A stretch of 50,456 bases of DNA from Nemertoderma westbladi (GCA_032718475.1 JAUCBJ010005663.1:1-50456), one strand, 5' to 3'; shown: positions 25,703-36,164, counted from the first letter of the stretch. The notes: generated by a model from the letters alone, not told the origin. A program made the numbers and translations.

Positions 25703-26837
25703 ATATGGACATTAAATTTATGTTGACTTATAAATTACTTACAATTACAAATAACACTGTAGTCTACATTACCAAACAGTAGGCCAACAGTACTACTGTT
25801 ATTGGGCCCGTGGAGTTATTATATTATTTTTCGTTATTTTGTATCTGTATTACAATAATTATTGAACGCTGAGAACGGCAGTGAAACTAAAGAATCGGTA
25901 TCATAAATCAGTACCATATGGCTTATAAATCCAACAATGAAGTGATAATCCTGGTTTTTATTATGTTTATTTTGTTTATGGTCATGTGGTTTATTTGGTC
26001 TGACAACACATAGAAAATAATTTCATTGAAAAATAAATGCAGTATAATAATGGGTATTTATTTGAAGATGAGAGTGAGATGTTTATATTCGATAATTATA
26101 GATCCCATACCGAATGATTGACTGATAATATGTGCATAATTACAATATTTAGTATTTTAATATGAAGTTATCAAAATAGTAAAGTTTTATTCGGCCGTTA
26201 GGCCTGAGATTTGGCCTACTAGGCCTACGAACAAATTTTAACGATTAACAGTATTTCCAGCGCGGTCCCGCCAGAACTATGTATACTCCCCAGAGGAAAC
26301 TCCAGTACTCATTTAGAGATGCGCGCCCTGGCTCCGTATAAAAGATATCATGAGGAAAAGTATAATTTATATGGGAAATTATCCTTGATTAAGCGGTTGT
26401 TTATGATTACTATAGGGCCTACCTACACGTACTTAAGCTACAGTATACTGGGTTCAGGCAATGAATATTGAATATGCCGCCATAATTAATAAATATTAAT
26501 TACATTCCACCTTTACCACTAGTACAGTAGCCTACATACCTACTTTAAACCTCTTGAAGTGAACGCTCTGCTAAATTAAATCAAAACACTTCATAATCAA
26601 CATTATTTGGAATCGGTAGTTAAATCCCAGCTCAATGTGCTGTTCAGTGTAATAATATAAAAATAATTATATTCCATATTTTATTTTTTTATGTTAACAT
26701 TGTGTATTTATTTAATATTCTATTTGTAACCGAGTAACATAAAGGTACCCCTGGAAAATTTTTTAATTTTAATGAATAAGAAAAATTAAGTAAAATAATT
26801 ATATCAAACTAATTTAATTTATTAAATTTGATTTCAG
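25703..26837. other. AT-rich intron-like sequence
   Basis: No coding motif is visible. It ends in a T-rich tract and TTTCAG at 26832-26837, the acceptor of the FReD exon, so at least its right part is probably intron. Confidence 0.5.
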
Positions 26838-27007
26838 GAGCGTGGTGGTATTACACAACAGATTGTAGTTCATCCAAAACGTCGCCTCCTTATTCCAACC
26901 TAAACGGAAAGTTTGGAACAGACGGAACTATTTACTGGCTGACATGGCTCCCTAACGAACCGCTGCAGTCCACAGAAATTAAAATACGTCCGAGAGGACC
27001 CCATTAA
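26838..27007 (+). CDS. last exon of a fibrinogen-related domain (FReD) protein
   Basis: After a good acceptor (GATTTCAG) two bases complete a codon, then 55 codons read AWWYYTTDCSSSKTS...YSNLNGKFG...GTIYWLTWLPNEPLQSTEIKIRPRGPH to a TAA. The order WWY..C, NLNG, G-I-W-W and TE-KIRP is the standard C-terminal signature of fibrinogen beta/gamma-type domains such as ficolins, tenascins and invertebrate FREPs. The entry phase (one base before, two after) fits the usual Gly preceding AWWY. FReD proteins are secreted or extracellular lectin-like recognition or matrix proteins. The preceding 150 or so residues of the domain are not recognisable upstream in the window, so the gene is partial here or the exon is orphaned. 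Confidence 0.85.
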
Positions 27008-27317
27008 TCTCACAAATCGTCTCTAATCACTTCTTATCATTTAATTTACATAATTGTATTAAAATAATATCGTATTATAATAATGAATATATTGTATGTG
27101 CTATATGGTAGGCCGACCTCGATAACTAATTTGTATTCCTGAATTATTTTGTACAATAGAGAATGTATTATTTGTAAGTTCAGCAATCGCAACCACATAT
27201 TATCTGGTCATGGAAATGTTTTTTCGTATTATTACTTAAACTCTATTTGTTAACTTTGTCATAGAAATGGGAGATAAATTAATTGAAATTTTGTGATACT
27301 GTATAACTTATTTAAAT

Positions 27318-27323
27318 AATAAA
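27318..27323 (+). promoter_or_regulatory. AATAAA polyadenylation signal for the FReD gene
   Basis: AATAAA lies 311 bp after the FReD stop codon, with a T-rich stretch (TTTTGTTTATTTTAGGG) shortly after. This is a plausible 3' UTR end; no transcript data are available. Confidence 0.45.
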
Positions 27324-28540
27324 ATATTATTTATGTAAAATGTTAGCTTTTGTTTATTTTAGGGATTTTTATGGTGTTTATTTTAAGGTAGGCCTAGGTC
27401 GTTGTAGGTTGATGTTACATGTTTTCTTTATAACAAACCAATGTGCAGTGCAATGTTACCATGAATGGATAAAAATTATCCGCCATTCATGAATCGAATT
27501 CATGAATTATTTTTTTCATTATTGTTTAATACAATTTTAAAATAATAAGGACAGTTTTTGACAACTATACTTTAATTTTAACTATAATTTATGAATTATA
27601 ATTATTAACGTAACGATATGCAACATTGTAATATAAATTACGTATTACACACAGTAATAATAATATGTAATTATTAACTGCATCTATAAATTATAAACTA
27701 TTAACGGATCTAATATAATAATTTATAGCGTATAGCGAAATAGTTATTACTGTTTTATAATTTATTCAACATTGTGTTTTTGTTATAGACTGATACAATT
27801 TATAATTAAAGAATAAATTCTATGGATGTTGCAATATGTCAATTATTTATCAAAGTTCACTAGTAAAGCGAATGTACAGTAACTAAATATAATATAAATG
27901 TAACTAAATTATAACAATATACTTAAAGTTTCCATCCAATGTCTACATAATAAAAGGTTGTTAATTACAAACTCATTGTACTTGAAGTTTAACTTATGAA
28001 AACGCTTCAATTCCATATGAAAGCGTCCGTGATAAAATAATGAGGCGTATTTTTTACTTTGACGGAAAATGTCAAGGAATTCCTTCTACAGTAACAACTG
28101 GAGTTCCATTAACTAACTCTGCGTTCAACCGAGCGACGTTAAGTGTGTGCCACACTTCCTTCTAATTCAACTATTTTTTCAGTATATTCGAATTCGTTAA
28201 TGTCAGATTAACTTTCTACTAAGGTCATGTATTAAATCGTTGTATTGATTCGAATTTCAGACAAATACACGCATTTAACGCGTTAAATTATTATTAAACA
28301 TTTTTTTTTGATTGATGAATTAGATAAATAATTGATGCTACAGTACTACCAATAATTAGAACAGAAAATACTAGTTTCAAATTTACGCATTTCAGATGTT
28401 TTGCATCAAAGTCGCCTATCTCAGAAAACTGACATACATACACTATCACTGCGTAGGGCCTACCTTTTTCATTGTTTGTTGATAAATATGACAATAAAAT
28501 TTATTCTCAGAAGAATATCTCCAAAATACAGTAGATGTAG
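27324..28540. other. AT-rich, no gene seen
   Basis: Very AT-rich intergenic sequence with many short inverted words of the type ATAATTTATAAATTAT. No coding potential that I can support. Confidence 0.5.
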
Positions 28541-29626
28541 TACAATTCGGTCCCGGACAATTCGGTACCAAAACACTAAATAAATGGGACCGAATTGTCC
28601 GGGACCGAATTGTTCGTTGTTCGGGACCGCATTATCCTAGGACCGCATTGTCCTAGGACCTCATTGTCCTAGGACCGCATTGTCCTACTGTAGGACCGCA
28701 TTGTCCTAGGACCGCATTGTCCTAGGACCTCATTGTCCTAGGACCGCATTGTCCTAGGACCGCATTGTCCTAGGACCTCATTTTCCTAGGACCGCATTGT
28801 CCTAGGACCTCATTGTCCTAGGACCTCATTGTCCTAGGACCGCATTGTCCTAGGACCGCATTGTCCTAGGACCGCATTGTCCTAGGACCTCATTGTCCTA
28901 GGACCGCATTGTCCTAGGACCGAATTGTCCGGTAATTGATTTAGTGTTTTTTTTACGAGCTAGAATATTTTTAAACTTTATAAATACTGTATTTTTTTTT
29001 ATTTTTGTTAATAGTAAGTGTTCGATTCGAGAACATTATTATATATTATTTATTAAGGTGTAGCTAGTGTTTTTTTTACTAGCTAGTATTTTCTTGAAAT
29101 TATAAAAGAATTTGTAAAATCATTGATATTTCAGAATTAGGCCTAATTAGCTAAACTGTTGCTGATTATATTAAATGCCAACAATATTGATGATATTATA
29201 ACAGTCCCTGAATGAGATCCAGCTATTATCTAGGATAATAATTTAGGCTTCTTAACCAACCAACAACACATACGTACAGTATACATACCGGTACGCAATA
29301 TATAAAAAAAAATCAGTTTTAAACATTTTAAATACATACAACTAGCTAGTAAATAATTCACAAGCTCCATAAAAACACCATAGGTACCATAACTAATAAT
29401 GTTAACAAAAAAAAGTAAATTTTTTTATTTTCAATAAAATACTAGCTAGTAAAAAAACACTAGCTACCATATAATTATATATATTAAGGTTCTAGAACAT
29501 TTACCATTATATAGTACCAATTAAATTTGGTCCCGGACAATTCGGTCCCAGACAATTCGGTCCCAAAACACAAAATTAATGGGATTGAATTGTCCGGGAC
29601 CGAATTGTCCGGGACCGAATTGTCCT
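28541..29626. mobile_element. MITE-like inverted-repeat element with minisatellite arm
   Basis: Both ends carry the same module: one or two GGTCCCGGACAATTC words, then an AAAACAC..AA.TAATGGGA spacer, then GGGACCGAATTGTCC words (left 28541-28620, right 29529-29626). Inside, GTAGCTAGTGTTTTTTTACT (about 29060) recurs in inverted orientation near 29450 together with TACTAGCTAGTATTTT. The whole therefore looks like a foldback or MITE of about 1.1 kb whose left arm has grown a minisatellite. I found no reading frame and no clear target-site duplication. Confidence 0.55.
28620..28932. repeat. 16-bp palindromic minisatellite
   Basis: About 18-19 tandem units of TAGGACCGCATTGTCC are present. Unit junctions form the perfect palindrome GTCCTAGGAC. 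Units differ mainly at one base (CCGCATT versus CCTCATT), with rare ATTATCC and ATTTTCC variants and one short insertion near 28686. Confidence 0.9.
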
Positions 29627-29780
29627 GCTTCCCTTCAAAATATTGATAAAAGTATTGTTCAACACAATTTGCAACAATTATTTTAGAAATTGGGATTGAA
29701 AGAGAACAACGATCTACCAGTTTAAAATTAAATTGTTGCCGTTATTTCTAGCACCGATAGTAGTAGGGTCTTGGGCGGCT

Positions 29781-30041
29781 CGGTGACAGTTGGACCACTC
29801 TCATGACTCATTGATGAGTCATAGCACGCATAGGGTGTCATTGGCGCCAGACTGTCTGGGTGACTCCTCCCAATTAGGCTAATTAAGACCCTAATTGACG
29901 GGTGTCATCAATTAATTAGTATATTTAATCCCTAATAGGTGTCTTACGACTCCTAATTAGGGTTTAATTGATTATCCTAATTAATCAGACTGATTAGCGC
30001 CCTGACACCCAATGGGTCATGAGTGATGTCCAACCATCGCC
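29781..30041. mobile_element. foldback element (MITE candidate)
   Basis: The left arm GACAGTTGGACCACTCTCATGA, then GGGTGTCATTGGCGCCAGACT, is matched in reverse complement by the right arm ending AATGGGTCATGAGTG..GTCCAACCATCGCC. Arms are about 75 bp and imperfect. The centre is built from TAATTAG-type palindromic words. There is no coding content. Confidence 0.5.
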
Positions 30042-30564
30042 TATAGGCCCAAACGGGTTTCATAAGTGACACCTCTACCCTTTTATTTATTAATATTTAT
30101 TCAATTATATTACTTATTTCATTTATAAATTAATATATTATCTATCTATTTTTAGAATTACCAATAAATAGTTTTTATTACTTACTGAATGACGTCATTG
30201 ATGGCACCACCCCGGCTACCGCCCCGCCATGGACTTTCGGCTCGCCATATTTTGCCCTAGGGTATACAGGTCCCATACTACAGTAGTAACTAATTACTCT
30301 ATTTCGGCCCTCTTTCGATGACATCATCTTTGGCGCCATTGGCTACCATTGATAACATTAGGCAAGCTAGAACTCCTCTCATGCGACATCAACAAAGCTG
30401 GTTCCTCATTTGTTTAATTATAACTAACTTCCCCCCCCCGCGCCCTGATTGGTTGCTTTCCTCACCCGCTCCCCGCTTCACCGCATTCCCATTCATTGTC
30501 TAATTTTTATTATTGAAAAGTTTTAGTTATTTTTCTTAAAAGTAGGCCTATTTATTTATTTCCT

Positions 30565-30760
30565 GCCTCACTTAGACATTGAGGCTCAGACAATGCCTCA
30601 CTGAGGCTAAGACTATGTCTCACTGAGGCTCAGACTATGCCTCACTGAGGAACTGTGGCTCAGACTATGCCTCAATGAGGGAGGCTCAGACTATGCCTCA
30701 TTGAGGCCCAGACTTTGCCTCACTGAGGCTCCAGACTATGCCTCACTGAGGCATAGTCTG
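30565..30760. repeat. minisatellite of CCTCACTGAGGCTCAGACTATG units
   Basis: About eight tandem units of 22-25 bp are present. Each contains the short palindrome CCTCA-C-TGAGG. The array ends in a near-perfect 29-bp palindrome at 30732-30760 centred on one base, where the last unit is followed by its own reverse complement. Confidence 0.8.
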
Positions 30761-30900
30761 ATTTAGCGAAAATTCAATAATATCAATTGATATTCTTATA
30801 TAATGCAGTCATGAAAGATGTTTGGTTTGTAATAAAGAAATCAGACAAGACAATCTATCTTGTCATATGGAAACACATAGAAAGGATAAGCTAATGGAAC

Positions 30901-31052
30901 CGTAAAAGGTAAAACAGCAGTATTGCTGTAGTCCAGTATGCAGTAGTCATGGTTAGTTGGTCAGGCTAATATAACTGGCTGACTAGCTACAGCATAAACA
31001 TATAAAACAGCAGTACCGGTAATACAGTAGGTACAGACTACCAGAATATAAC
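30901..31052. repeat. direct repeat, left copy, flanking gypsy fragments
   Basis: It shares GTAAAAGGTAAAACA, CAGTATTGCTGTAGTCCA, GGCTAATATAACTGGCTGAC and GTACAGACT.CCAGAATATAAC, in order, with 32021-32142. The left copy has about 28 extra bases in the middle. It could be LTR remnants or a duplicated flank. Confidence 0.7.
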
Positions 31053-31072
31053 TATTCCCCAAACCAACCAAC

Positions 31073-31180
31073 TTATGTTAAACCCATAATATTCACATCG
31101 GAACCAGTATCTGGGAGATCCGGTAGTGTACAGCTGCCACGCGTTCCAGAAATTGTAACAGAAACTAATGGGGCGGCTGC
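31073..31180 (-). pseudogene. gypsy-type aspartic protease fragment
   Basis: On the minus strand the peptide reads VSVTISGTRGSCTLPDLPDTGSDVNIMGL and then a stop. The hydrophobic strand followed by LPDTGSDVNIM matches the active-site region of retropepsins (D-T-G-S/A). Only the first half of a protease is present. It points away from the RT fragment next to it, which is the wrong relative orientation for an intact gypsy pol. Confidence 0.6.
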
Positions 31181-31225
31181 CCCCACCCCCGGTGCTAAAA
31201 GAGCCCCCCCCCCCCCCCTGGCTGC

Positions 31226-31891
31226 ATGGGAGACAAAATGCACAGAAAATTCACCCGACTTGTCTTCCAACACCACCAGCCATATTCGAGAGCCTCCGCA
31301 AACAACTCCTCAGTTAGTTCGCTGATGTCTTTAACCTGGGGGGCCCACTCTGACCCCAGGTTGGGCCCCCTAATGTCTATTGACTTGGTCGAGGGCGCCA
31401 CCCCATTCGCAGTCCGAGGGGCCCGGATCATTCCCCTTGTCTACCGTGAAGCTGCAAAGGAAAAACTGGACAAGATGCTGGTCTATGGTGTTATTGTACC
31501 AGTGACGAAACCTACTGAATGGTGCCACCCTCTTGTCATTGTGCCAAAGAAAAGTGGAGGTGTATGGATAACTGTAGACCTAACTAAAATCAATAAGTTC
31601 GTCCGCCGGCCAATTTATCCCATTCGTACACCACGGGATGCTGTCTCTGACATCCCAGGTGGGATGCAGTTTTTCTCCACTCTTGATGAAGTGGATGGTT
31701 ACTGGCAGCTCCCACTGGAGGAGGCCTCCCAAAACTTGACCACATTTTCCACCCCCTGTGGCCGTTTTAAACATGTACGTGCTCCGATGGGACTGTGCTC
31801 CACAGGCAATGTATACTGCCTACAGGGCGACCTTGCTCTCGGCTCTGTCCCACACACCCAGAAGATTGTCGACGATATCCTTGATTTCTAA
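31226..31891 (+). pseudogene. Ty3/gypsy reverse transcriptase fragment
   Basis: The 221-codon frame contains the N-terminal half of a Ty3/gypsy RT: LDKMLVYGVIVPVTKPTEWC, PLVIVPKKSGGVWITVDLTKIN, the motif A region FFSTLDEVDGYWQLPL (about 31670-31715), the APMGLCS region, and a YVDD-box equivalent IVDDIL at about 31869. It stops right after that box, so the RT C-terminus, RNase H and integrase are missing. The first roughly 40 codons of the frame do not look like RT. A C15 tract at 31204-31218 separates it from the oppositely oriented protease fragment. It is non-functional as it stands. Confidence 0.8.
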
Positions 31892-32020
31892 CTCATCTGC
31901 CCATGTGGGCGGACCTGATCCACCATATCCTACTCGCAGCACCATGTGACGATCCGATGTAGCATCATAAACAAGATAAATTGATATAAGCAAAGCAATA
32001 TTGTTTATATTAATATAATT

Positions 32021-32142
32021 GGTAAAAGGTAAAACATCAGTATTGCTGTAGTCCAATAGGCTAATATAACTGGCTGACTAGCTACAGCAAAAACATATAA
32101 AACAGCAGTACCGGTAAAAGGTACAGACTGCCAGAATATAAC
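32021..32142. repeat. direct repeat, right copy, flanking gypsy fragments
   Basis: Partner of 30901-31052, same orientation. The segment between the two holds the protease and RT fragments, so both may have moved or been duplicated as one block. Confidence 0.7.
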
Positions 32143-32201
32143 ATATACAGTATCCTAATACGCCATGCATTAGGTCAGTCTCAAGGGATATCCACAGTGC
32201 A

Positions 32202-32697
32202 GTGATGAGATGGAGAATGAAAATAGCGAGGGTCAGGATGAAGTTGAAAAGAGTTGAGGACGAAGTAAGTGAAGGTCAGGAAGGGGGTGAAGAAAGTAAA
32301 GATCAGAAAGAGGGTGAAGAAAGTGAAGGAAAGGAAGAGGATGAAGAAAGTGATGAACAAGAAGATTATGAAAGTGAAGATCAGGGAAGTGAAGATGGGG
32401 ATGAAAATGATAATAACGAGGAAATATTGAGACAATTACTCGAAAATAAGAATAAATTGCAGAAAATTATTAATAATTTGAAGGAAAATGAAGAAAATAA
32501 AGATGAGACATTGACCCAAGTTTCTAGGAAGTAAAATTAAATTAGAGAAATTTATTAAACATTTAGAAGAGAATGAGGAAAACCGAGAAGAGATATTGAG
32601 ACAAATATTAGTAAACAAAAATTCAATGCGGAAATTTATTAAACAAATGGAAGAAAATGAAGAAAATAGAGAAGAGATATTAAGACAAGTCCTTTGA
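32202..32697 (+). pseudogene. acidic Glu/Lys-rich repeat ORF, frameshifted
   Basis: The first 110 codons (to 32534) begin with a basic stretch and become very acidic (GEESKDQKEGEESEGKEEDE). A repeated unit follows: NEEILRQLLENKNKLQKIIN, and after a frame break NREEILRQILVNKNSMRKFI and NREEILRQVL to TGA 32695. The roughly 93-bp units would form charged helices, probably coiled coil. The purine bias of the strand could by itself create such a frame. No family recognised. Confidence 0.35.
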
Positions 32698-33820
32698 AAT
32701 AAAAGAAAATTGATAAGTCCAGTAGTATACCGCCTACTGGATCCTAGTAACGAAGTACCTTACTGTAGAATGCAGCAGTGTATATGGGCTCGTACAGTAT
32801 CTGACAAGAAATCCCAGTCCAGTGTGTCTAAATAAACAAATACTAAGTACACAAACTACTACTGGCGAGGAATGGAGCCTGATGTCTATTCTAATACTTG
32901 GGCGAATCAAATGCCCGGGCTAACTAGACAAACAGGATACCCAGCCTCTAACCGGTGAGGCAGATGTACAGTTTACAGATACATACCAAACTCACGGGAA
33001 AACAATCCCCCTTTAGTGAATCCTAACTATCGCTATCGGACCTAAAACAATGTCAACTTGCTGCGGTGTGATTTATATGGGTATAATACGAGCTGGTGGG
33101 TCAACAAGACTAGCGTAAAACAATACTACCGGCAGGAAAGTAGCAGTCAAAAGGGTGCCTCTATGCCTGAGTAAAACAAATACTAAATACGTCCTCAAAT
33201 AATAGAATATTCTTACCATAGCTTAGATGGTTTTGATCTCAAGACGCGTGTGTGTGTGTGTGTTACGAATAAAACAATTTTGGTGTACAAAACAATTTAA
33301 CAAAATAACAATACCGGGCGCTAGCTACTTGAATAAGCTAGTCGCACGCTCTAGGCGCAATACTTACAAACTGACATCAAAAGGGCTCTCTCCTCCTTTA
33401 TTCACAACTCAACCGGGCAATTACGGTCTTAGTAACTACACCCATGATCAGCACTAATACCATATTCTGATTGTGAGATAAGGAAATAGGTGTTAATTTA
33501 CTACCGTACGAATAGCTGATCTGGTATGTAATTTTGATTCTAGAATTTTATTACTGCGGTGGGCTGCAGTAAATACCTATCAGTACATGGCAAGGGCGCC
33601 GTAGATTGTTTGTAACCTCCCTTAGCCAATTCAAATAAAGCAAAACACCATAAACTAAATAAGTCTTAAAGTGTCCTCCCGACAATCTTAAAAGTTTGTC
33701 CTAGATGTTGTCTCCTGAGCGCTAATCGCAAACGGCAGGCACGCAAGCCTTCCTTTCTCCATAATCTCGCTCTTTAACGCCAATAATAGGCTCGTAAGCC
33801 TTCCTTCCTCCACGTCGCTC
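32698..33820. other. no gene seen
   Basis: Mixed sequence with a short GT microsatellite at about 33247-33263 and repeated AAGCCTTCCTTYCTCC words near 33748 and 33798. Small open frames show no motifs. Confidence 0.5.
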
Positions 33821-33824
33821 CCTA

Positions 33825-35035
33825 GTGTTTTATCGAACGAGCTCGACCTCACACTCTAAGACGATTGGGTGGTGGTCGAGATTGAACTGGGCTTGGGCTC
33901 CTGCGCCGAGTTGTCTGCGGTTCCAAGACGCTAGGAAAAGGAACAACTGGCATCTCGCACATTCATCGGGCGCTCAATCCTCTAAATCCTCGTCCGATCA
34001 CAATCATTCGTTCGTAGGATAGGGTTGAGCCTCTGCGACACTAGGAGGGAGTTTGAGGGGCGGAAACAATCCGTCCACTGACACCTCACTCTCCGATATC
34101 ATCTGAACCCTCACGGGTTCGGGCAAAGTGAATCCTGTCCCTCCATGTGGTTTTCTAGGAAGGGAAACGGTGCCTCGGGTCATCCGGATCTGTGACTTGG
34201 AGTCGCCCAGTCGGCGACATTTACCACTTTCTTTATTTATTGTCCGGCCTTTCGGGCTCAAAGTCTATGAAATTGCGCTTCCTCTTGGGGGTGGCGTATT
34301 CTCTCGGGCAACGGTGTTGCTTTCAAACCGGTTTCGTGCAAGACGTCTGCCTCGTTCAATATAAACGAGGTCACTCGCTTGTGGTAGAATGCTCTCCGAT
34401 AAGCCCAAGCAATCGAATGCCAGGCTCCCCGATTCCGCTGTTTGACTCGCAGTTTGTCGAACTCTCCAGCGGTTATCCTGTTCACTACCATCTTAAAATT
34501 CCATGTATTCTTGTTATCCAGGTGAACCTGTAGGAAATAGTCCCGCACGACCTTAAAGACCAATGGCCAATAGCCAATGGCAATATGTCTAGCACCTCCA
34601 ACAGTTGTTGTCATACTGAGGCATAACTGACATGTACCCTTCTTTCGACATTATGAGAGGGTTGACAGCCCAGAATCCCAGGTGCTCTCTCATGGGGAAA
34701 CATTGTTGCTGCGTCGACACATGCTCATCTGCTAAATCTTCCCAATGGTCAAATAGCTGTCGTGTGATCTTAACTGACATATGCTCATAGGCAATGTCTC
34801 AGAGTTGGCACTCAGACTCCCTATGTCCTTTGATGTTGCAGAAGGTACACTGAGCCACAAAGCGCCAACAGGTGTAGAAAGTATGGTACCATTGATCTCC
34901 ACACCAGTTACACACTAGGTCTGGTAGAGATATGTATTTTGCTCTACATTTCCTGGCGTGATGCCCTGTAGCCCCGCATCAGTGTAGCCGCAAATGGTGT
35001 TGGCAGGGTACCAAATGCATTCATGGGCATTCTGG
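33825..35035 (-). pseudogene. decayed gene with three zinc-knuckle-like clusters, copy 2
   Basis: Read on the minus strand, it begins with CGATGHHARKC, then LVCNWCGDQWYHTFYTC and CTFCNIKGHRESECQL, three Cys/His clusters colinear with those at 8690-8880. After a TGA at 34799-34801 come QLFDHWEDLADEHVS and MREHLGFWAVN, then VVRDYFLQVHLDNKNTWNFK, all in the order found in copy 1. It continues beyond the end of copy 1 into a Pro/Ser-rich tail (34004-34261 and on to about 33825), with several stops. A TGA precedes the first knuckle and the N-terminal part is missing; similarity stops near 35035. The Trp in LGFW is TAG in copy 1. Confidence 0.6.
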
Positions 35036-35129
35036 GCCTCAGTGAGAGGAATAGTCTGTGCCTCAGACCTAAAACTCGAGACTTTAGGAGTGCCTCAGGT
35101 CTTAAATTCGAATCTTTAGCAGCAGACTG

Positions 35130-35292
35130 GAGAACTGTGGGCCGATCAATATCCTCAGTAAAGTACGGCCTATGTAATAGTAGATGCCTAAAGTTTCAGC
35201 CTAAATAGATTAAAAACAACAAAATGAGGTTTTCATCAGGTTTTCACTTTGAGTCATTTCGCCTTCTAGCGGCAGACGGGGGAACTTCAGAC
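35130..35292. repeat. diverged direct repeat, left copy
   Basis: It shares with 36165-36290 the series TAGTAGATRCC, AAGTTTCAGCCTAA, ATTAAAAACAACAAA-like, and CTAGCGGYAGAC in the same order and spacing. The two copies bracket the palindrome-rich block between them. Confidence 0.5.
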
Positions 35293-35296
35293 TACT

Positions 35297-36160
35297 CTCT
35301 GTGACGGGATCCAGGAAGGATCCCGGTTTATCCGGTTTGTCAATTCACGCGTCCCCGCCGTGTGTGAAGGATGAAAGAGTTTGCGTTATTCATCGTGTAT
35401 AATACTCGGGTATATAAATATAGATAACTGATAATATGTTGTTGTACACGGAAGGCGGGAAACGGTAATTGAAGTCCCGGTACTTCCCTAGCTAAACTAT
35501 TGCTACTGTAACACCAATAACACTGAGATAACTGAATGAGATGATTACTGGTACCTAATGATATATTGCATGGTTTGGCCTTGCTACAGTACCTAGCCGA
35601 TGCTTCCCCCCCTGATTGGCTAATATCCCTGTTGGCTCCCTTTGGAGTGTTCCCGTTCACTCCACCTATTCTCTCTCGGTTAGGGGTTTGGCCCCTGACC
35701 CTTATTGTGTTTCTCCTTCCCACTTTGTTGGGGTGACACGAGTTATTGGTTACCCAATCTCGTGGCCCCCAATATTGCTTAACGGTTGACTTTGTGGGGT
35801 GTTAGCGGAATTGAATAAGCTAACACTCCCCCCCATGCTATCTTCCCGGTGAGAAGATAGCATCCACCTTAAAGTGCGCTACAATTCCGCTGGATCCCGA
35901 TCTATTATCGGGTGTGGGGTGGAACTATTTTCTCTCGGAACCGGCTTTCCAGGCCGCTCCCTATGGGCATGATATCGCTACCCGGTTCGCCTGGCGTCCC
36001 ATGTCGGGCCGGTCGTGCGCTCCTTTCACACGACTTTTGTTTCCCCAACACTTCGCCACTTTAACTCTACTCTGTTCTCACCCTGACTCTCCTCTACGTC
36101 TATTGCTTAACGGTTGACTTTGTGGGGTGTTAGCGGAATTGAATAAGCTAACACTCTCCG
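35297..36160. mobile_element. palindrome-rich inserted block with 56-bp direct repeats
   Basis: A 56-bp sequence beginning TATTGCTTAACGGTTGACTT is present identically at 35773-35828 and 36101-36156. Strong hairpins are visible: GGGATCC/GGATCCC at 35304-35322; CACGAG..ATTGG/CCAAT..CTCGTG at about 35737-35764; GTGTTAGC/GCTAACAC inside each 56-bp repeat; TGCTATCTTC/GAAGATAGCA at about 35837-35863, nested inside AGCGGAATTG/CAATTCCGCT. No coding function is supported. It may be an LTR or foldback element inserted between the flanking diverged repeats. Confidence 0.45.
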
Positions 36161-36164
36161 ACTT

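Noticed and set aside
32181-32435. Membrane protein on the minus strand opposite the acidic ORF
   Set aside because: The Phe/Leu-rich frame is the reverse complement of a purine-rich stretch and shows no independent support.
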